Positions 28,276 through 37,523 of a stretch of 64,000 nt of DNA are shown one piece after another (within the stretch, counting starts at the first letter, position 1; every line of letters starts with the position of its first letter). The translations under genes and the position numbers were made by a program. The DNA lies in the NCBI GenBank assembly GCA_031423015.1, contig JANPER010000183.1:58833-122832 (forward strand), written 5' to 3'. This DNA is from DATGPD01 sp031423015. GTDB taxonomy: Bacteria > Planctomycetota > UBA1135 > UBA2386. The notes under the pieces were generated by a model. That model was not told the origin of the DNA. It saw nothing but the letters and a program-made list of their open reading frames with translations, and did not search any database.

Positions 28276-28595
28276 CTGGCGTGCGCGTAGTCCTGTGCAC
28301 GGTGCCCGAGGACAAGGCGCGCGACCTTGGCGACACCATGCTGCGCGAAGGCCTCGTGGCGTGCGTCAACTTCTTGGGACCCGTGACCTCGCGTTACCTG
28401 TGGCAAGGTGCCATCGAGGAAGCGCGTGAGGTGCTCCTGCTGATGAAGACGTCGGCGACCCGTGTCGCCGCGTTGCGCCAGCGGGTGGTGGCGCTGCACC
28501 CGTACCAGGTGCCAGAAGTGATCGAGATTCCGGTCGAGGGTGGACACCCGCCGTACCTGCAATGGGTGCTCGACACGTGCAGCCAGGCGCGCTGA
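28272..28595 (+). CDS. cutA: CutA1-type divalent-cation tolerance protein
   Basis: 107 residues, the full length of the family. Recognisable pattern: VVLCTVPEDKARDLGDTMLREGLVACVNFLGPVTSRYLWQG, a central LLLMKTS strand, then HPYQVPEVIEIPVEGG and a tryptophan-containing tail (YLQWVLDT). CutA1 forms a very stable PII-like trimer; the role in copper tolerance is debated. The ATG overlaps the metallophosphoesterase stop and the next gene starts inside its 3' end. Confidence 0.95.
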   Translation: MTGVRVVLCTVPEDKARDLGDTMLREGLVACVNFLGPVTSRYLWQGAIEEAREVLLLMKTSATRVAALRQRVVALHPYQVPEVIEIPVEGGHPPYLQWVLDTCSQAR

Positions 28596-30145
28596 GCGAG
28601 CCCTCAGAGGGCCGCGAGGGCGGCGTACGCCCGCTGCGGCTGCTCGCCGGCGTGGTCGGCGCCTGCCTTGCCTACTGGGCGAGCGCCGCGCTCACGGTTC
28701 CCGACGCGGCCGCGGCAGAGCCGGCGCGTCGCGGCCTGGCCATCACCGTGCTCATCGCCACGTTCTGGTTGAACGGAGCCCTGCCCCTGGGCGCCGCTTC
28801 GCTGCTGCCGCTGGCGTTGTTCCCGCTGTTCGCCGTGCAGCCGATGGCGAGCGTTGCGCGCGCCTACTCCGACCCGATCCTTTGGATGTTCTTCGGCGGC
28901 TTCGTGTTGGCGCGCGCGATCGAGCGCTTCGGCCTGCACCGTCGGCTGGCGCTGCGCGTGATCGCGATTGTGGGGTTGCGGCCACGCCGTCTCGTGTTGG
29001 GCTTCATGGCCTCGGCCACGCTGATCTCGATGTGGATCAGCAACACCGCTACCGCGCTCATGCTGATGCCGATCGGCGTGGCGCTCGTCGATCGCATCGG
29101 CAGCGAAGGCGGCCTGCAACCGGTGCACGCGCGGCGCTTTGGTGTGGCGGTGCTGCTGGGAATTGCGTACGGCGCCACCCTCGGTGGGATCGGCACGCCG
29201 ATCGGTTCGCCAACCAACCTGGTGTTCTTCGGCGTCGACAACTACGGCGCGCTGCTGAAGCTCGGTGCGCCCGAGATCACGTTCGCGCAGTGGACGGCGG
29301 CGTTTGCGCCGTTGGCGCTCGGCCTGGCGTTGCTCACGTGGCTGCTGCTCACTCGCGTGATCTTTCCGCTGCCGGCGACCGCGAGTGATCGAGCCGCGAC
29401 CGCCGTGCGCGACGAACTCGCCGCGCTCGGCCCGATGCGACCGCCGGAGCGCCGCGTGCTCGCATTGTTCCTGGTGACGGTGTTGCTCTGGATCACGCGG
29501 AGCGACCTCGGCCCGATCCCAGGCTGGGTCAGTCTCGTCGGCTTGCCTGACGGCTACGTGCAAGATGGCGCGATCGCGGTGCTGATGGCAGTGCTCGCCT
29601 TCGCGATTCCGACGGGCGAGCGCGACGATCGCGCACTGATGGACTGGGACACTGCCAAGCAGATCCCCTGGGACATGTTCTTCCTGTTGGCGGGCGGCTT
29701 CGCCATCGCGCAGACGCTGGATGCCACAGGCGCGAGCCGGGCCTTCGCTCACAGCCTGGCGCCCATGGTTGCCAACCTGTCGCCGATCTTGGCCCTGGGC
29801 CTCGTCGTCATCGCGGTCACTCTGTTGAGCGAGGTGGCGACGAACATCGCGATTGCCTCGCTGATGATCCCGGTGTTGCTGGCGACCGCGCGCAGCGCCG
29901 AGCTGGATCCGCGCGCGCTCATGTTGCCGGCAACCATCGCGTCGTCGTTCGGGTTTGCGCTGCCGATCGCCACGCCGCCCAACGCCGTAGTCTTCGCCAC
30001 CGGCCGCGTGCCGATGCGCGACATGGTGCGCGCCGGTTTGGTGCTCGACCTCGTGTGCAGCGTGCTCCTGGTGTTGTTTTGCTTTGCCTGGGTGTTCCCG
30101 GTGCTCGGCATCACCTTCGGTCAAGTGCCCGCATGGTTCCGGTGA
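28562..30145 (+). CDS. DASS-family (SLC13-like) anion/dicarboxylate transporter
   Basis: 527 residues from the ATG at 28562, overlapping cutA by 34 bases; a GTG at 28577 is an alternative. About 11-12 membrane helices. The two SNT-type pore loops are present (WISNTATALMLMPIG and EVATNIAIASLMIPVL) together with GGIGTPIGSPTNLVFFGV and the ASFGFALPIATPPNAVVFATG segment, which mark Na+-coupled carboxylate/sulfate carriers in the inner membrane. Substrate (succinate, citrate, sulfate) cannot be decided. The next gene overlaps its end by 13 bases. Confidence 0.9.
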   Translation: MGARHVQPGALSEPSEGREGGVRPLRLLAGVVGACLAYWASAALTVPDAAAAEPARRGLAITVLIATFWLNGALPLGAASLLPLALFPLFAVQPMASVARAYSDPILWMFFGGFVLARAIERFGLHRRLALRVIAIVGLRPRRLVLGFMASATLISMWISNTATALMLMPIGVALVDRIGSEGGLQPVHARRFGVAVLLGIAYGATLGGIGTPIGSPTNLVFFGVDNYGALLKLGAPEITFAQWTAAFAPLALGLALLTWLLLTRVIFPLPATASDRAATAVRDELAALGPMRPPERRVLALFLVTVLLWITRSDLGPIPGWVSLVGLPDGYVQDGAIAVLMAVLAFAIPTGERDDRALMDWDTAKQIPWDMFFLLAGGFAIAQTLDATGASRAFAHSLAPMVANLSPILALGLVVIAVTLLSEVATNIAIASLMIPVLLATARSAELDPRALMLPATIASSFGFALPIATPPNAVVFATGRVPMRDMVRAGLVLDLVCSVLLVLFCFAWVFPVLGITFGQVPAWFR

Positions 30146-31800
30146 CGCGGCGCGACTCGATGCTGGGGCTCGCCCTGCTGTTCGTGGGCGCGCTGTGCTT
30201 CCTCGGGATGTTCGCGCACGGCTACGTCGAGAACGGCGATGCCGAGATGAGCATGCACTCGGCGCGGGCTTGGTGGCTGCGCGGTGACCCCGGTCTGTTG
30301 CGCGCGGGGCCGGATACCACCCTCGCCGAGCGAACAATCGCCGATTGGATCCACACGCCTGGCGCTCCCGACTACGGCTTGGTCGGGCGCAATGGCAAAG
30401 CGTACGTGTGGTTCCCCATCGGTCATCAGGCGTTGCTGGTGCCCTGCATGGCGCTGGGCGATCTCTTTGCGCAGGCTTTCCCCGCGCCCCAGACACAGCT
30501 CGTCGCGATGAAGGGAGAAGTGTTCGGCGTGCTGTTCTGGAGTCGCTTCTTCGTCAGCCTGCTCCCGATCCTGTTTGCCGCCGGCACCGTCGTCGTCGTG
30601 TATCTGCTGGGGCGCACGCTCAGCTTGGCGGTACGCCCAGCGCTGCTCGTCACCGTCGTCGCCACGCTGTGCACCGCGTTCTGGCCGGGGAGCAGCGAGA
30701 CGATGTCCGACGTGCCTGGCACGTTCTTCTTGTTGTGGGCGACCCTGTGTGTGTTTCGCTACCGCGAGAAGGTCATCGCCGGGGCCGGGGGCTGGCGTGA
30801 GCTCTGGCTCGGAGGGCTCGTTGCCGGCGTGGCGGTGTTGGTGCGCTACCCGCACGCGGTGCCCGTGCTCGTGCTGAGTGTGGCGGCGTTTGCGGTCGCC
30901 TGGCGGGCGCGGCGCAAGCGCGACCTGCTCGCTCTCGTGCTCGGGGGGTTGCCCGGCGCCGTCGCGTTGCTCGCCGCCAATCACCTGCGCTTTGGCAGCC
31001 TCTTCGAGACCGGCTACAGCGCCGGCGCGACCCCGGCGTGGTGGAGCTACCCGCCTTGGCTCGGCATCCCGTTGATCCTGCTGTCGCCCGGCAAAGGCAT
31101 CCTGTGGTTCTCGCTGCCGCTGTGGCCCGCCCTCGCCCAACTGTTTCGTCGCGCGACGTGGCGCCCGGCGTGGCCGTGGTTCGTCACCTTGGGGTGCTTG
31201 GTCCTGCCGATCATCATCTCGGGCCACACCGCGGGCTGGGCTGGCGGGCAATGCTGGTCGGTGCGCTACGTCACGGCCGGCGTGGTGCTTGCCGTCACCG
31301 TGGGCTTGGCGCTCGGCCGACCCTGGGAACGGCGGCCCCGCACGTTCTTCCTGTGGTGCGCCTTGGCGTTCCTCGTCTCGTCAGGCGGCGTACTGACACC
31401 CTATCGTGGCGATCGCGAACTCGTGAGCTACGCCACTGCGGCGGCGCATCCCGAGGTGCCACGCGACATGCACGACACGCTGCCGGTGTTGTGGGACTTC
31501 GAGCCGCGCTTCAGTCCGCTGAAGAGCCACTGGATCTACGCCTGGCTCAGCGCCAGCGGTCGTCTGCAGCAAGGCGGGTCGGGCAACACGACGGAGCCCT
31601 TGTTCGGCGTACGCGTCGAGCCCGATCGACCGACGCTGCGCCCCTCGCAACCCGAGGACGTCGCCTTCCGGCACTGGTGGTGGCGCTACGGCGCGCTGTT
31701 CGGATGGCCACAGTGGCCAGCCGCCGTCGTCGCCGCGCTCGCCGTCGTGGCCTGTTGGCTCGCGGCTCGTGTGCTGAGCCGTCGCGCGGCAGACGCCTGA
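30133..31800 (+). CDS. GT-C-like (family 39-type) membrane glycosyltransferase
   Basis: 555 residues from the ATG at 30133. About 11 membrane helices, with the first loop after helix 1 carrying an acidic motif (YVENGDAEM) in the position of the catalytic Asp of GT-C enzymes. Further family-like features: WPGSSETMSDVPG, LLAANHLRFGSLFETGY, and IPLILLSPGKGILWFSLP. Such proteins move a sugar from a lipid-linked donor to lipids or proteins on the outer face of the membrane. It ends a run of five overlapping genes; the functional tie to them is unclear. No TPR tail, unlike the gene at 16364. Confidence 0.75.
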   Translation: MVPVTRRDSMLGLALLFVGALCFLGMFAHGYVENGDAEMSMHSARAWWLRGDPGLLRAGPDTTLAERTIADWIHTPGAPDYGLVGRNGKAYVWFPIGHQALLVPCMALGDLFAQAFPAPQTQLVAMKGEVFGVLFWSRFFVSLLPILFAAGTVVVVYLLGRTLSLAVRPALLVTVVATLCTAFWPGSSETMSDVPGTFFLLWATLCVFRYREKVIAGAGGWRELWLGGLVAGVAVLVRYPHAVPVLVLSVAAFAVAWRARRKRDLLALVLGGLPGAVALLAANHLRFGSLFETGYSAGATPAWWSYPPWLGIPLILLSPGKGILWFSLPLWPALAQLFRRATWRPAWPWFVTLGCLVLPIIISGHTAGWAGGQCWSVRYVTAGVVLAVTVGLALGRPWERRPRTFFLWCALAFLVSSGGVLTPYRGDRELVSYATAAAHPEVPRDMHDTLPVLWDFEPRFSPLKSHWIYAWLSASGRLQQGGSGNTTEPLFGVRVEPDRPTLRPSQPEDVAFRHWWWRYGALFGWPQWPAAVVAALAVVACWLAARVLSRRAADA

Positions 31801-31878
31801 CGCAGGGGGCATCGCAATCGGTGGTCGTACACAAGTTCACCACTGCGTTGTGCCGATAGCACGGGCGGAACCCCGCCC

Positions 31879-33351
31879 ATGACGAGCCTCCTCCCTTTCC
31901 TTCTGGCGGCCTTGCCGCTCGCCCAAGACCCGGCGCCCCCCGTCGCCGCCCCCGCCCCCGGTAACGACCTCGTGATCCTGCGCTCGGGAGAAGAACTGCG
32001 CGGCACCGTGCTGGTCGACGCGCCGACGTATCTCGAGATTCGCGTGGGCAGCGACACGACCGTGGGCATCGAGCGCGCGCAGGTGCGCGAGGTGCGGCGT
32101 GGTGAGCCGGCGCCGGCCGCGTCACCGAGCACTCCACCGGCCACGGAACCGCCCGCGCCGGCACCGAGCCTGCTGGCCCTGCGCGATGAGTGGTTCGTGC
32201 TGCACGATGGCGAAGGGCGCAGCATCGGCACGCTGCACGCGACGCTGCGCACCGGCGATGATGGCGAGATCAAGCTCGCCGAGGAGTGGGAGTTCGTCAC
32301 CGAGCGGGGCCGCACGCAAGTGACCCAGCTCGAAGGCCTGAGCGCGGACGGCGTGCCCTCGACCTGCTTCTACCACGAGCGGTCGCTGGTGGTCGGCGAG
32401 AGCGTGCCGCGCGACGAGCGCTTGGTGCGCGGCAGCTACGTCGATGGCCAGTTGAAGATCGTGCGCACCACGCTGCGCGGCACCGAGCAGGCTGAGTATT
32501 CGGTGGGCGGCCGGCTCGCGCTGCCGTTGTCGCTGCGCGAAACGCTTCGCCAACGACCCGGCAGCCTCGGCAGCACTGGTGTGCGCGTGGTCTACGACCC
32601 GAGTCGCGACGAGTTGCAGCAGCAGGGCTTCGTGTCCGGCGAGCGGCGACGCGTCGAGATCGAAGGCAAGACGATCGATGTGCGCGAGACCAGAATCGGC
32701 CAGGGCCAGAACGCCAGTGCCGAGTGGATCGACGGCAGCGGACGCGCGGTGCGGCGCGAAGTGAACGGACCGGCACTGGTCGCGGTGCGCGTGGGCAAGG
32801 ACGTGGCGGCGGCGATGGTCGCCAACAAGGCCAAGGCCTACCCCGCCGCGGTCTTGCGCGAGGCCGAGGGCCGCTTCTCGCTGTGGCTGCCGAATCCGAT
32901 CTGGCGCTTCGACAAGGAGCAGACTCCAGGCCAGGTGACGGCGCACGCCGCGCTGTGTGGCGCCAGCGTAAGCGCACTCGTGCTCGACCAACTGCCGACG
33001 ACCGCGCACCTGAGCGGGGCTGGCGAGACCGTCGAGCGCTGGCTCGCCGTCGTCTGCCGCGACTTCAAGGTGGGCAAGCGCCACGCCGTCGAAGTGCGCG
33101 GCCAGTCGGCGCTCGAGATCACCGGTTCGTACCAAGGTCCGCTGGGCGAGCGCCGCGTGCGCTTCGAGGTCAGTGTGTTGGTGCTGCAGACGCCGGCCGA
33201 CGAGTTCCTCGCCCTGTGCTTCACGGCACCCGCCAACGACTTCGACAACCTGCACGACGACTTCGACCGCATGCTGAGCAGCCTCGAAGTGCATCCCGCC
33301 GCGGTCGCCGCCCAGGCCCGGCCTGGCAAGCGCAAGATCGAGCCGCGCTGA
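31879..33351 (+). CDS. Secreted protein with N-terminal small barrel, unknown function
   Basis: 490 residues. Signal peptide (LLPFLLAALPLAQ, likely cut near residue 17). Residues about 30-75 (VILRSGEELRGTVLVDAPTY...VGIERAQVREVRRG) look like a small SH3/Sm-like beta barrel, the same pattern as two segments in the hydrolase at 45651. A Pro/Ala linker follows, then a 380-residue beta-rich region with no motif that I know. The gene lies 78 bases after the membrane glycosyltransferase and 56 before the RidA-like gene. Function unknown. Confidence 0.75.
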   Translation: MTSLLPFLLAALPLAQDPAPPVAAPAPGNDLVILRSGEELRGTVLVDAPTYLEIRVGSDTTVGIERAQVREVRRGEPAPAASPSTPPATEPPAPAPSLLALRDEWFVLHDGEGRSIGTLHATLRTGDDGEIKLAEEWEFVTERGRTQVTQLEGLSADGVPSTCFYHERSLVVGESVPRDERLVRGSYVDGQLKIVRTTLRGTEQAEYSVGGRLALPLSLRETLRQRPGSLGSTGVRVVYDPSRDELQQQGFVSGERRRVEIEGKTIDVRETRIGQGQNASAEWIDGSGRAVRREVNGPALVAVRVGKDVAAAMVANKAKAYPAAVLREAEGRFSLWLPNPIWRFDKEQTPGQVTAHAALCGASVSALVLDQLPTTAHLSGAGETVERWLAVVCRDFKVGKRHAVEVRGQSALEITGSYQGPLGERRVRFEVSVLVLQTPADEFLALCFTAPANDFDNLHDDFDRMLSSLEVHPAAVAAQARPGKRKIEPR

Positions 33352-33407
33352 AGCGCGCGGCCCAGACCAGCGTTGCGCTCGACTGCCGAGGGGCCGATCG
33401 TGGCCGC

Positions 33408-33848
33408 ATGCTTCGAGTCGCACTCGGCGTCCTCTGTCTGTCCCTCTTCGCCTGCGCGGCCGCGCCGCGCCAAGTCATCGCGACCAAGAATGCCCCGGTC
33501 GCGATCGGCCCGTACAGCCAAGCCATCGTCGCCGGCGACTTGGTCTTCGTCGCGGGCCAGATCGGACTCGACCCTGGTCCGCGCACGCTGGTGCCCGGCG
33601 GCGTTGAGGCCGAGGCTCGCCAGGCGATGACCAACATCGGCGCCATTCTCGCCGCCGCCGACTGCAGCTTCGCCGACCTCGTGCAGGTCCAGGTCTTCCT
33701 CGCCGACATCCGCGACTACGACGCTTTCAACGCGGTGTACGCGACCTTCTTCGAAGGCATTGCGCCACCGGCGCGCGCCGCGCTGCAGGTCGCCGCGCTC
33801 CCGCGCGGCGCGCGGGTCGAAGTACTGGCGACGGCGCGGCGGCGGTGA
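33408..33848 (+). CDS. RidA/YjgF-family protein with exported (lipoprotein-like) N-terminus
   Basis: 146 residues. Residues about 24-143 are a complete RidA domain: KNAPVAIGPYSQAIVAGDLVFVAGQIGLDP, EAEARQAMTNIGAIL, and PPARAALQVAALPRGARVEV with the conserved Arg that binds the carboxylate of enamines. Cytosolic RidA hydrolyses reactive enamine/imine intermediates. Here an extra N-terminal segment (VALGVLCLSLFACAA) looks like a lipoprotein signal with Cys16, though Phe at -2 is not ideal. An internal start would remove it, but no Met lies between Met1 and the domain. It is unusual for RidA to be exported. Confidence 0.85.
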   Translation: MLRVALGVLCLSLFACAAAPRQVIATKNAPVAIGPYSQAIVAGDLVFVAGQIGLDPGPRTLVPGGVEAEARQAMTNIGAILAAADCSFADLVQVQVFLADIRDYDAFNAVYATFFEGIAPPARAALQVAALPRGARVEVLATARRR

Positions 33849-33877
33849 GAGGCCGAGCGCGTTGAGCCGCGCGTCGA

Positions 33878-35413
33878 TCATCGAAGCAGCGTCTCCGCGC
33901 GCCGCAACGCCGCCGCCTCCAGCACGTCGTCCACGAGCACCGCGTCGCGTTCAGCCAGGTCCGCGAGCGTGCGCGCCAAGCGCAGGAGGCGAACGCGGCC
34001 ACGACCCGACAGGCGATACGTCGCCATCACGTGGTCGACGGCATCGAGCACCGCAGACGTTGCTCCGGCGACGCGGTGCAGCATCGACTGCGGCAGGCGG
34101 CCATTCGGCACGTAGGCGCCGTTGCCCTTGGGGTCGCGGTTGCGGGCGCGCTGGCGTTCGACGGCGGCGAGAACGCGCCCGCGCAGGACGGCAGTGGAGC
34201 CCTGGTCGTCAGGGCCCGCGCGCAGAATGGCGGCCGGTAGCGTCGGCACCGGTACCTGCACGTCGACCCGATCGAGCAGGGGCCCCGAGATGCGCGACAG
34301 GTAGCGGCGCTGGGTGACGATCGTGCACGTGCAGGCGCGCAGCGGATGACCGTGGTAGCCGCAGGGGCAGGGGTTCATGGCGGCGACGAGCACGAAGTCG
34401 GCCGGCATGGTGATGACCTGCTCGGCGCGGCCGATGGTGATGCGGCGGTCCTCGAGCGGCTGGCGCAGCCCTTCCAGTGCCTCGCGCCGGAACTCGGGCA
34501 GTTCATCGAGAAACAGCACGCCGTGCTGGGCCAGCGTCACTTCGCCAGGTCGCACATGTTTGCCACCGCCCAGGAGACTGGCGGTGCTGCTGCTGTGGTG
34601 CGGTGCGCGCAGCGGCCGGCTGCCGTCGAGGCGCGGGCTGTGATTGGACACGCTGTGGATCTTCAGCACCTCCAGCATCTCGTCGTCGTGCAACGGCGGC
34701 AGTAGGCCCGGCAGGCGCTGCACGAGCGCGCTCTTGCCCGAGCCCGGCGGCCCCACGAACAGCACGTTATGCCGACCAGCGGCCGCCACCGCGAGCGCTC
34801 GCTTCGGTGTCTCATGCCCACGGATGTCGGCCATGTCGCTGCACGGGGCTTGGTCCTCGTGTGTGAGCGTTGCCGTCGCCGGCGCCAGAGCAAGCTCGCC
34901 GCGCAGCCACAGCACGGCTTCGCGCAGGCTTGCCACGCCGAAGGCCTCGACTCCCGGTACGCGTGCCGCGTAGCGCGCGTCGCGCGGGTGCATGAGAAGC
35001 GTGCGCCAGTCGGCCGCGCGCGCCGCGATCGCCATCGACACCGCGCCCGGGGCGCCGATCACGCGCCCGCGCAGCGACACTTCGCCGTACGCCGCTAGCC
35101 CCTTGCAGCGTTCGAGCGGGAACATGCCGGCTGCGCCCGCAAGCGCGAGCGCCAAGGGAAGGTCGAAGCCGGTGCCGTCCTTGGGCAAGCCGGCGGGTAC
35201 GAAGTTGATGATGGGGATGCCCCGTGGCGAAGGCAGGCCCTCGGCGACGAACGCGTCGAGCACGCGGTGGTAAGCCTCACGTACGGCCGGACCGACGAGG
35301 CCCAAGAGCCGCGGTGTCCCGCCCTCGCCGCGTAGCTTCACTTCGATGGTGACGGGAATCGCGTCGACGCCGAGCAACGTTCCGGAGCCGACGCAGACAG
35401 GATGTTCGTTCAT
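33878..35413 (-). CDS. comM: ComM/YifB-type Mg-chelatase-like AAA+ ATPase
   Basis: 511 residues from the ATG at 35413. N-terminal Lon-like fold domain (about 10-165), then the AAA+ core: Walker A GPPGSGKS (221-228), Walker B LFLDELPEF, the zinc-like NPCPCGY...CTC element and the ISGPLLDRVDV sensor region, and a C-terminal Mg-chelatase domain. ComM is a hexameric helicase that promotes branch migration when DNA is recombined after natural transformation. With type IV pili in the same window this fits DNA uptake, but no comEC or dprA is seen here. It converges on the RidA gene with a 29-base gap. Confidence 0.95.
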   Translation of the reverse strand: MNEHPVCVGSGTLLGVDAIPVTIEVKLRGEGGTPRLLGLVGPAVREAYHRVLDAFVAEGLPSPRGIPIINFVPAGLPKDGTGFDLPLALALAGAAGMFPLERCKGLAAYGEVSLRGRVIGAPGAVSMAIAARAADWRTLLMHPRDARYAARVPGVEAFGVASLREAVLWLRGELALAPATATLTHEDQAPCSDMADIRGHETPKRALAVAAAGRHNVLFVGPPGSGKSALVQRLPGLLPPLHDDEMLEVLKIHSVSNHSPRLDGSRPLRAPHHSSSTASLLGGGKHVRPGEVTLAQHGVLFLDELPEFRREALEGLRQPLEDRRITIGRAEQVITMPADFVLVAAMNPCPCGYHGHPLRACTCTIVTQRRYLSRISGPLLDRVDVQVPVPTLPAAILRAGPDDQGSTAVLRGRVLAAVERQRARNRDPKGNGAYVPNGRLPQSMLHRVAGATSAVLDAVDHVMATYRLSGRGRVRLLRLARTLADLAERDAVLVDDVLEAAALRRAETLLR

Positions 35414-35677
35414 GGCAGGTTCCTGCACGCGCACTGCTCCGTGAGACTGAGAGAGGACTGAGAGAAACGGACCGAGCCGGCCGGCTGCGCAGGAGTCCTC
35501 TGTGCCCGACACGATGTTTCGCGCGGACCGACCGGCTCGATCTCTGCCTCCCTGTGACCCGCAGTCGCGATTTGGTTACAGGTGATCTGCGAAATCCCGT
35601 GGCTCGGCATCAGGCAGTTGCGACCCGACCCGCATGGGGATCGCGCCGCTACCCGCGCGCGCCGACGCGCTGACCCA
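35414..35677. other. Spacer upstream of comM with short repeats
   Basis: 264 bases without a convincing gene. It contains a 9-bp direct repeat ACTGAGAGA at 35446-35454 and 35457-35465, and an inverted pair CGAGCCGG/CCGGCTCG at 35473-35480 and 35532-35539. These lie 30-130 bases ahead of the comM start and could be regulator sites, but there is no independent support. Confidence 0.35.
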
Positions 35678-36127
35678 TCAGTGCCGCTCGGAGCGACATG
35701 CGGCGATGTGGCGTCGCAGCGCGCCGAGTCCGGCGCGCGACGTCGGGTGCAGCTCGGCGATGCGGTGGACGTTGGCGTGCGTCGTGGCGCGCAACAGTTC
35801 GCGCCCATACACCACGATGTCGACGCGCGGATCGACCGCCCAGATGGTGCGCGACACGGCGTCGGCGACGTGTGGGCTGGTGTCCGGCGCGATCACCAGC
35901 ACATCCAGGCCGCCGCGCCGCAGGATCCGGGTGCGCGCCGCGTCGATGTCGAGCGCCGAGCAGCCCACGGCACCGGCGTGATGCGCCGCGCGCAGGAGCG
36001 CGGCGAGGGTGCCGCGATGGACTCCCAGCGCGAGGACTTCAGGGCGGGCGAGCGTCGACGGCACTGCACCTAGATCGGATGGCGGGCCAGGAACGGTCAA
36101 GCCGGCGCGGCGCGCGCGCCGATTCAC
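35678..36127 (-). CDS. Small protein with receiver-like fold, unknown
   Basis: 149 residues from a GTG. After a basic leader, residues about 28-125 alternate strands and helices in a CheY-like way (EVLALGVHRGTLAALLRAAHHAG; LDVLVIAPDTSPHVADAV; VDIVVYGRELLRA), but the conserved acidic pocket and Lys of true receivers are not clear. The start would be only 8 bases from the start of the divergent secreted-protein gene, leaving no room for two promoters, so the true start may be further in. It may be cotranscribed with comM, 264 bases downstream. A real gene is likely but not certain. Confidence 0.45.
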   Translation of the reverse strand: MNRRARRAGLTVPGPPSDLGAVPSTLARPEVLALGVHRGTLAALLRAAHHAGAVGCSALDIDAARTRILRRGGLDVLVIAPDTSPHVADAVSRTIWAVDPRVDIVVYGRELLRATTHANVHRIAELHPTSRAGLGALRRHIAACRSERH

Positions 36128-36135
36128 CGCATGCC

Positions 36136-37176
36136 ATGGTCCGGATCTTTGTCACGCTTCTCGCTGCGCTGCCTGTCGCCGCCCAGTCCACGTTGGTGCT
36201 GCCGCCCTCGCACGCGACGCGCGAGGGCACGTCGTTTACCAACGTGCCGTTCGGGCGCAGCACGCCGACGCGGTGTCAGCTCGCTTACGACGGCGCGCTG
36301 TTGCCGCGCGCTGGCAACATCGAGAGCCTGGCGCTGCGCATCGACGGCGGACAGACGGTGGCCGGCAAGCAGGTGGAACTCATGGTGCGGGCGTCGACCG
36401 GGCCAACTTCGGTGCTCGCGCTGCAGGCCACGTTTGCGCTCAACGTCGGCGCCGACGTGCGCGACGTGTTCGCGCGGCGGCTGTTCGATCTGCCGGCGCT
36501 GACCAGCGCGCAGACGCCGAACCCGTTCCACCTGCAGATCCCGTTCGACGCACCGTTGCCCTACGACCCGCGCAACGGCGCCGTGCTGTTCGATCTGACG
36601 GTGTTCGACCAACCGCCGGGGGTCTACCCGCTCGACCTCACCTACGTGTGCGACAGCCCGGTGCAGCGCTACGGCCCGGCGGGCTGCGGTCCCCAAGGCG
36701 GACCGGCGCTGCAAGTCACCGCGGCGACGACGCAGGTGATGTGGGGGCAGCCGCTCGACCTGCAGGTCACGGCGGCGCGTCCTGCCAGCATCGCCGGCGT
36801 GTTCCTCGGCGTCATCGAGCAAGGCCCCTGGGCGGGCATTACCTTGCCGTACGATCTCACGCTGGTCGGCGCGCCCACCTGTCACCTGTCGATCGATATG
36901 TCGTTCTCCGCGTTCGCGTCGGCCAACGCGCTCGGCACGGCGACGTTTCCCCTCACCATCCCGGGACGCCCCGAGCTGGTGGGCGCCGCGATCCGCTTCC
37001 AGGGCTTCGATATCGACCCGGCGGCGAATGCGCTCGGCATCACCACGAGCCAGCCGGCCAAGGTCGCGGTGTGTGGTTGGGAACGCGTGGGGCGCGTGTG
37101 GGCGTCGGGTGCGAACGCGACGATTGGCGCGCGCGAAGTCGGCCTCGCGCCGCCGGTCACCCTGACGCTCCGGTAG
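36136..37176 (+). CDS. Secreted protein with planctomycete-type C-terminal module
   Basis: 346 residues from the ATG at 36136. Signal peptide IFVTLLAALPVAAQ, cut near residue 15. Residues 16-180 form a beta-rich domain that I do not recognise. From about residue 190 it contains a module that I associate with planctomycete secreted proteins: GCGPQGGPALQVT, LPYDLTLVGAPTCHLSI, GTATFPLTIPGRPELVGAAIRFQGF, and a short closing strand with VAVCG. The same module, more diverged, ends the protein at 37594-39396. Probably extracellular; no enzyme residues seen. A good intrinsic terminator lies 147 bases after the stop. Confidence 0.75.
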   Translation: MVRIFVTLLAALPVAAQSTLVLPPSHATREGTSFTNVPFGRSTPTRCQLAYDGALLPRAGNIESLALRIDGGQTVAGKQVELMVRASTGPTSVLALQATFALNVGADVRDVFARRLFDLPALTSAQTPNPFHLQIPFDAPLPYDPRNGAVLFDLTVFDQPPGVYPLDLTYVCDSPVQRYGPAGCGPQGGPALQVTAATTQVMWGQPLDLQVTAARPASIAGVFLGVIEQGPWAGITLPYDLTLVGAPTCHLSIDMSFSAFASANALGTATFPLTIPGRPELVGAAIRFQGFDIDPAANALGITTSQPAKVAVCGWERVGRVWASGANATIGAREVGLAPPVTLTLR

Positions 37177-37322
37177 GCGCTCGGCCGCCTGTGTGCCGCG
37201 CGCGCCGGCGGCCCAGGCACTCGGCTGGACTCAGGGTGGTCTCATTGTGGGCGGCGCACCTTGCGAGTGCCGCAGCGCGACGCTGGGCGCGCGCACCGGC
37301 GGGGGGAGGAACTCGGGGTCTG

Positions 37323-37345
37323 GCGCCGTTGACAACGGCGCTTTT
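37323..37345 (+). terminator. Intrinsic terminator
   Basis: GCGCCGTT and its exact complement flank a GAC loop and are followed directly by TTTT. It stands 147 bases past the stop of the secreted-protein gene. This is the most textbook terminator in the window. Confidence 0.8.
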
Positions 37346-37523
37346 GTGCCATGTGCTTGGTGAATGAACGCGGGTCTTTCTGCGCCGCACCAGAACAATG
37401 CGGCACTCGTCGGGGCCGCGTGTCCGCAGGGTCGCGGCGGTTGAACCAACCGACCGCTGTGATAAGCTCCCGCGACGCTCGGGTTACGCCTCGGGCAGTC
37501 TCGTCTCGATGACTGCACTGTGA

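Noticed and set aside
28604..30496. Long minus-strand frame (630 codons) across the DASS transporter gene
   Set aside because: The plus strand encodes a clear 12-helix transporter with all family motifs. The opposite translation is a low-complexity Arg/Gln/His mixture.
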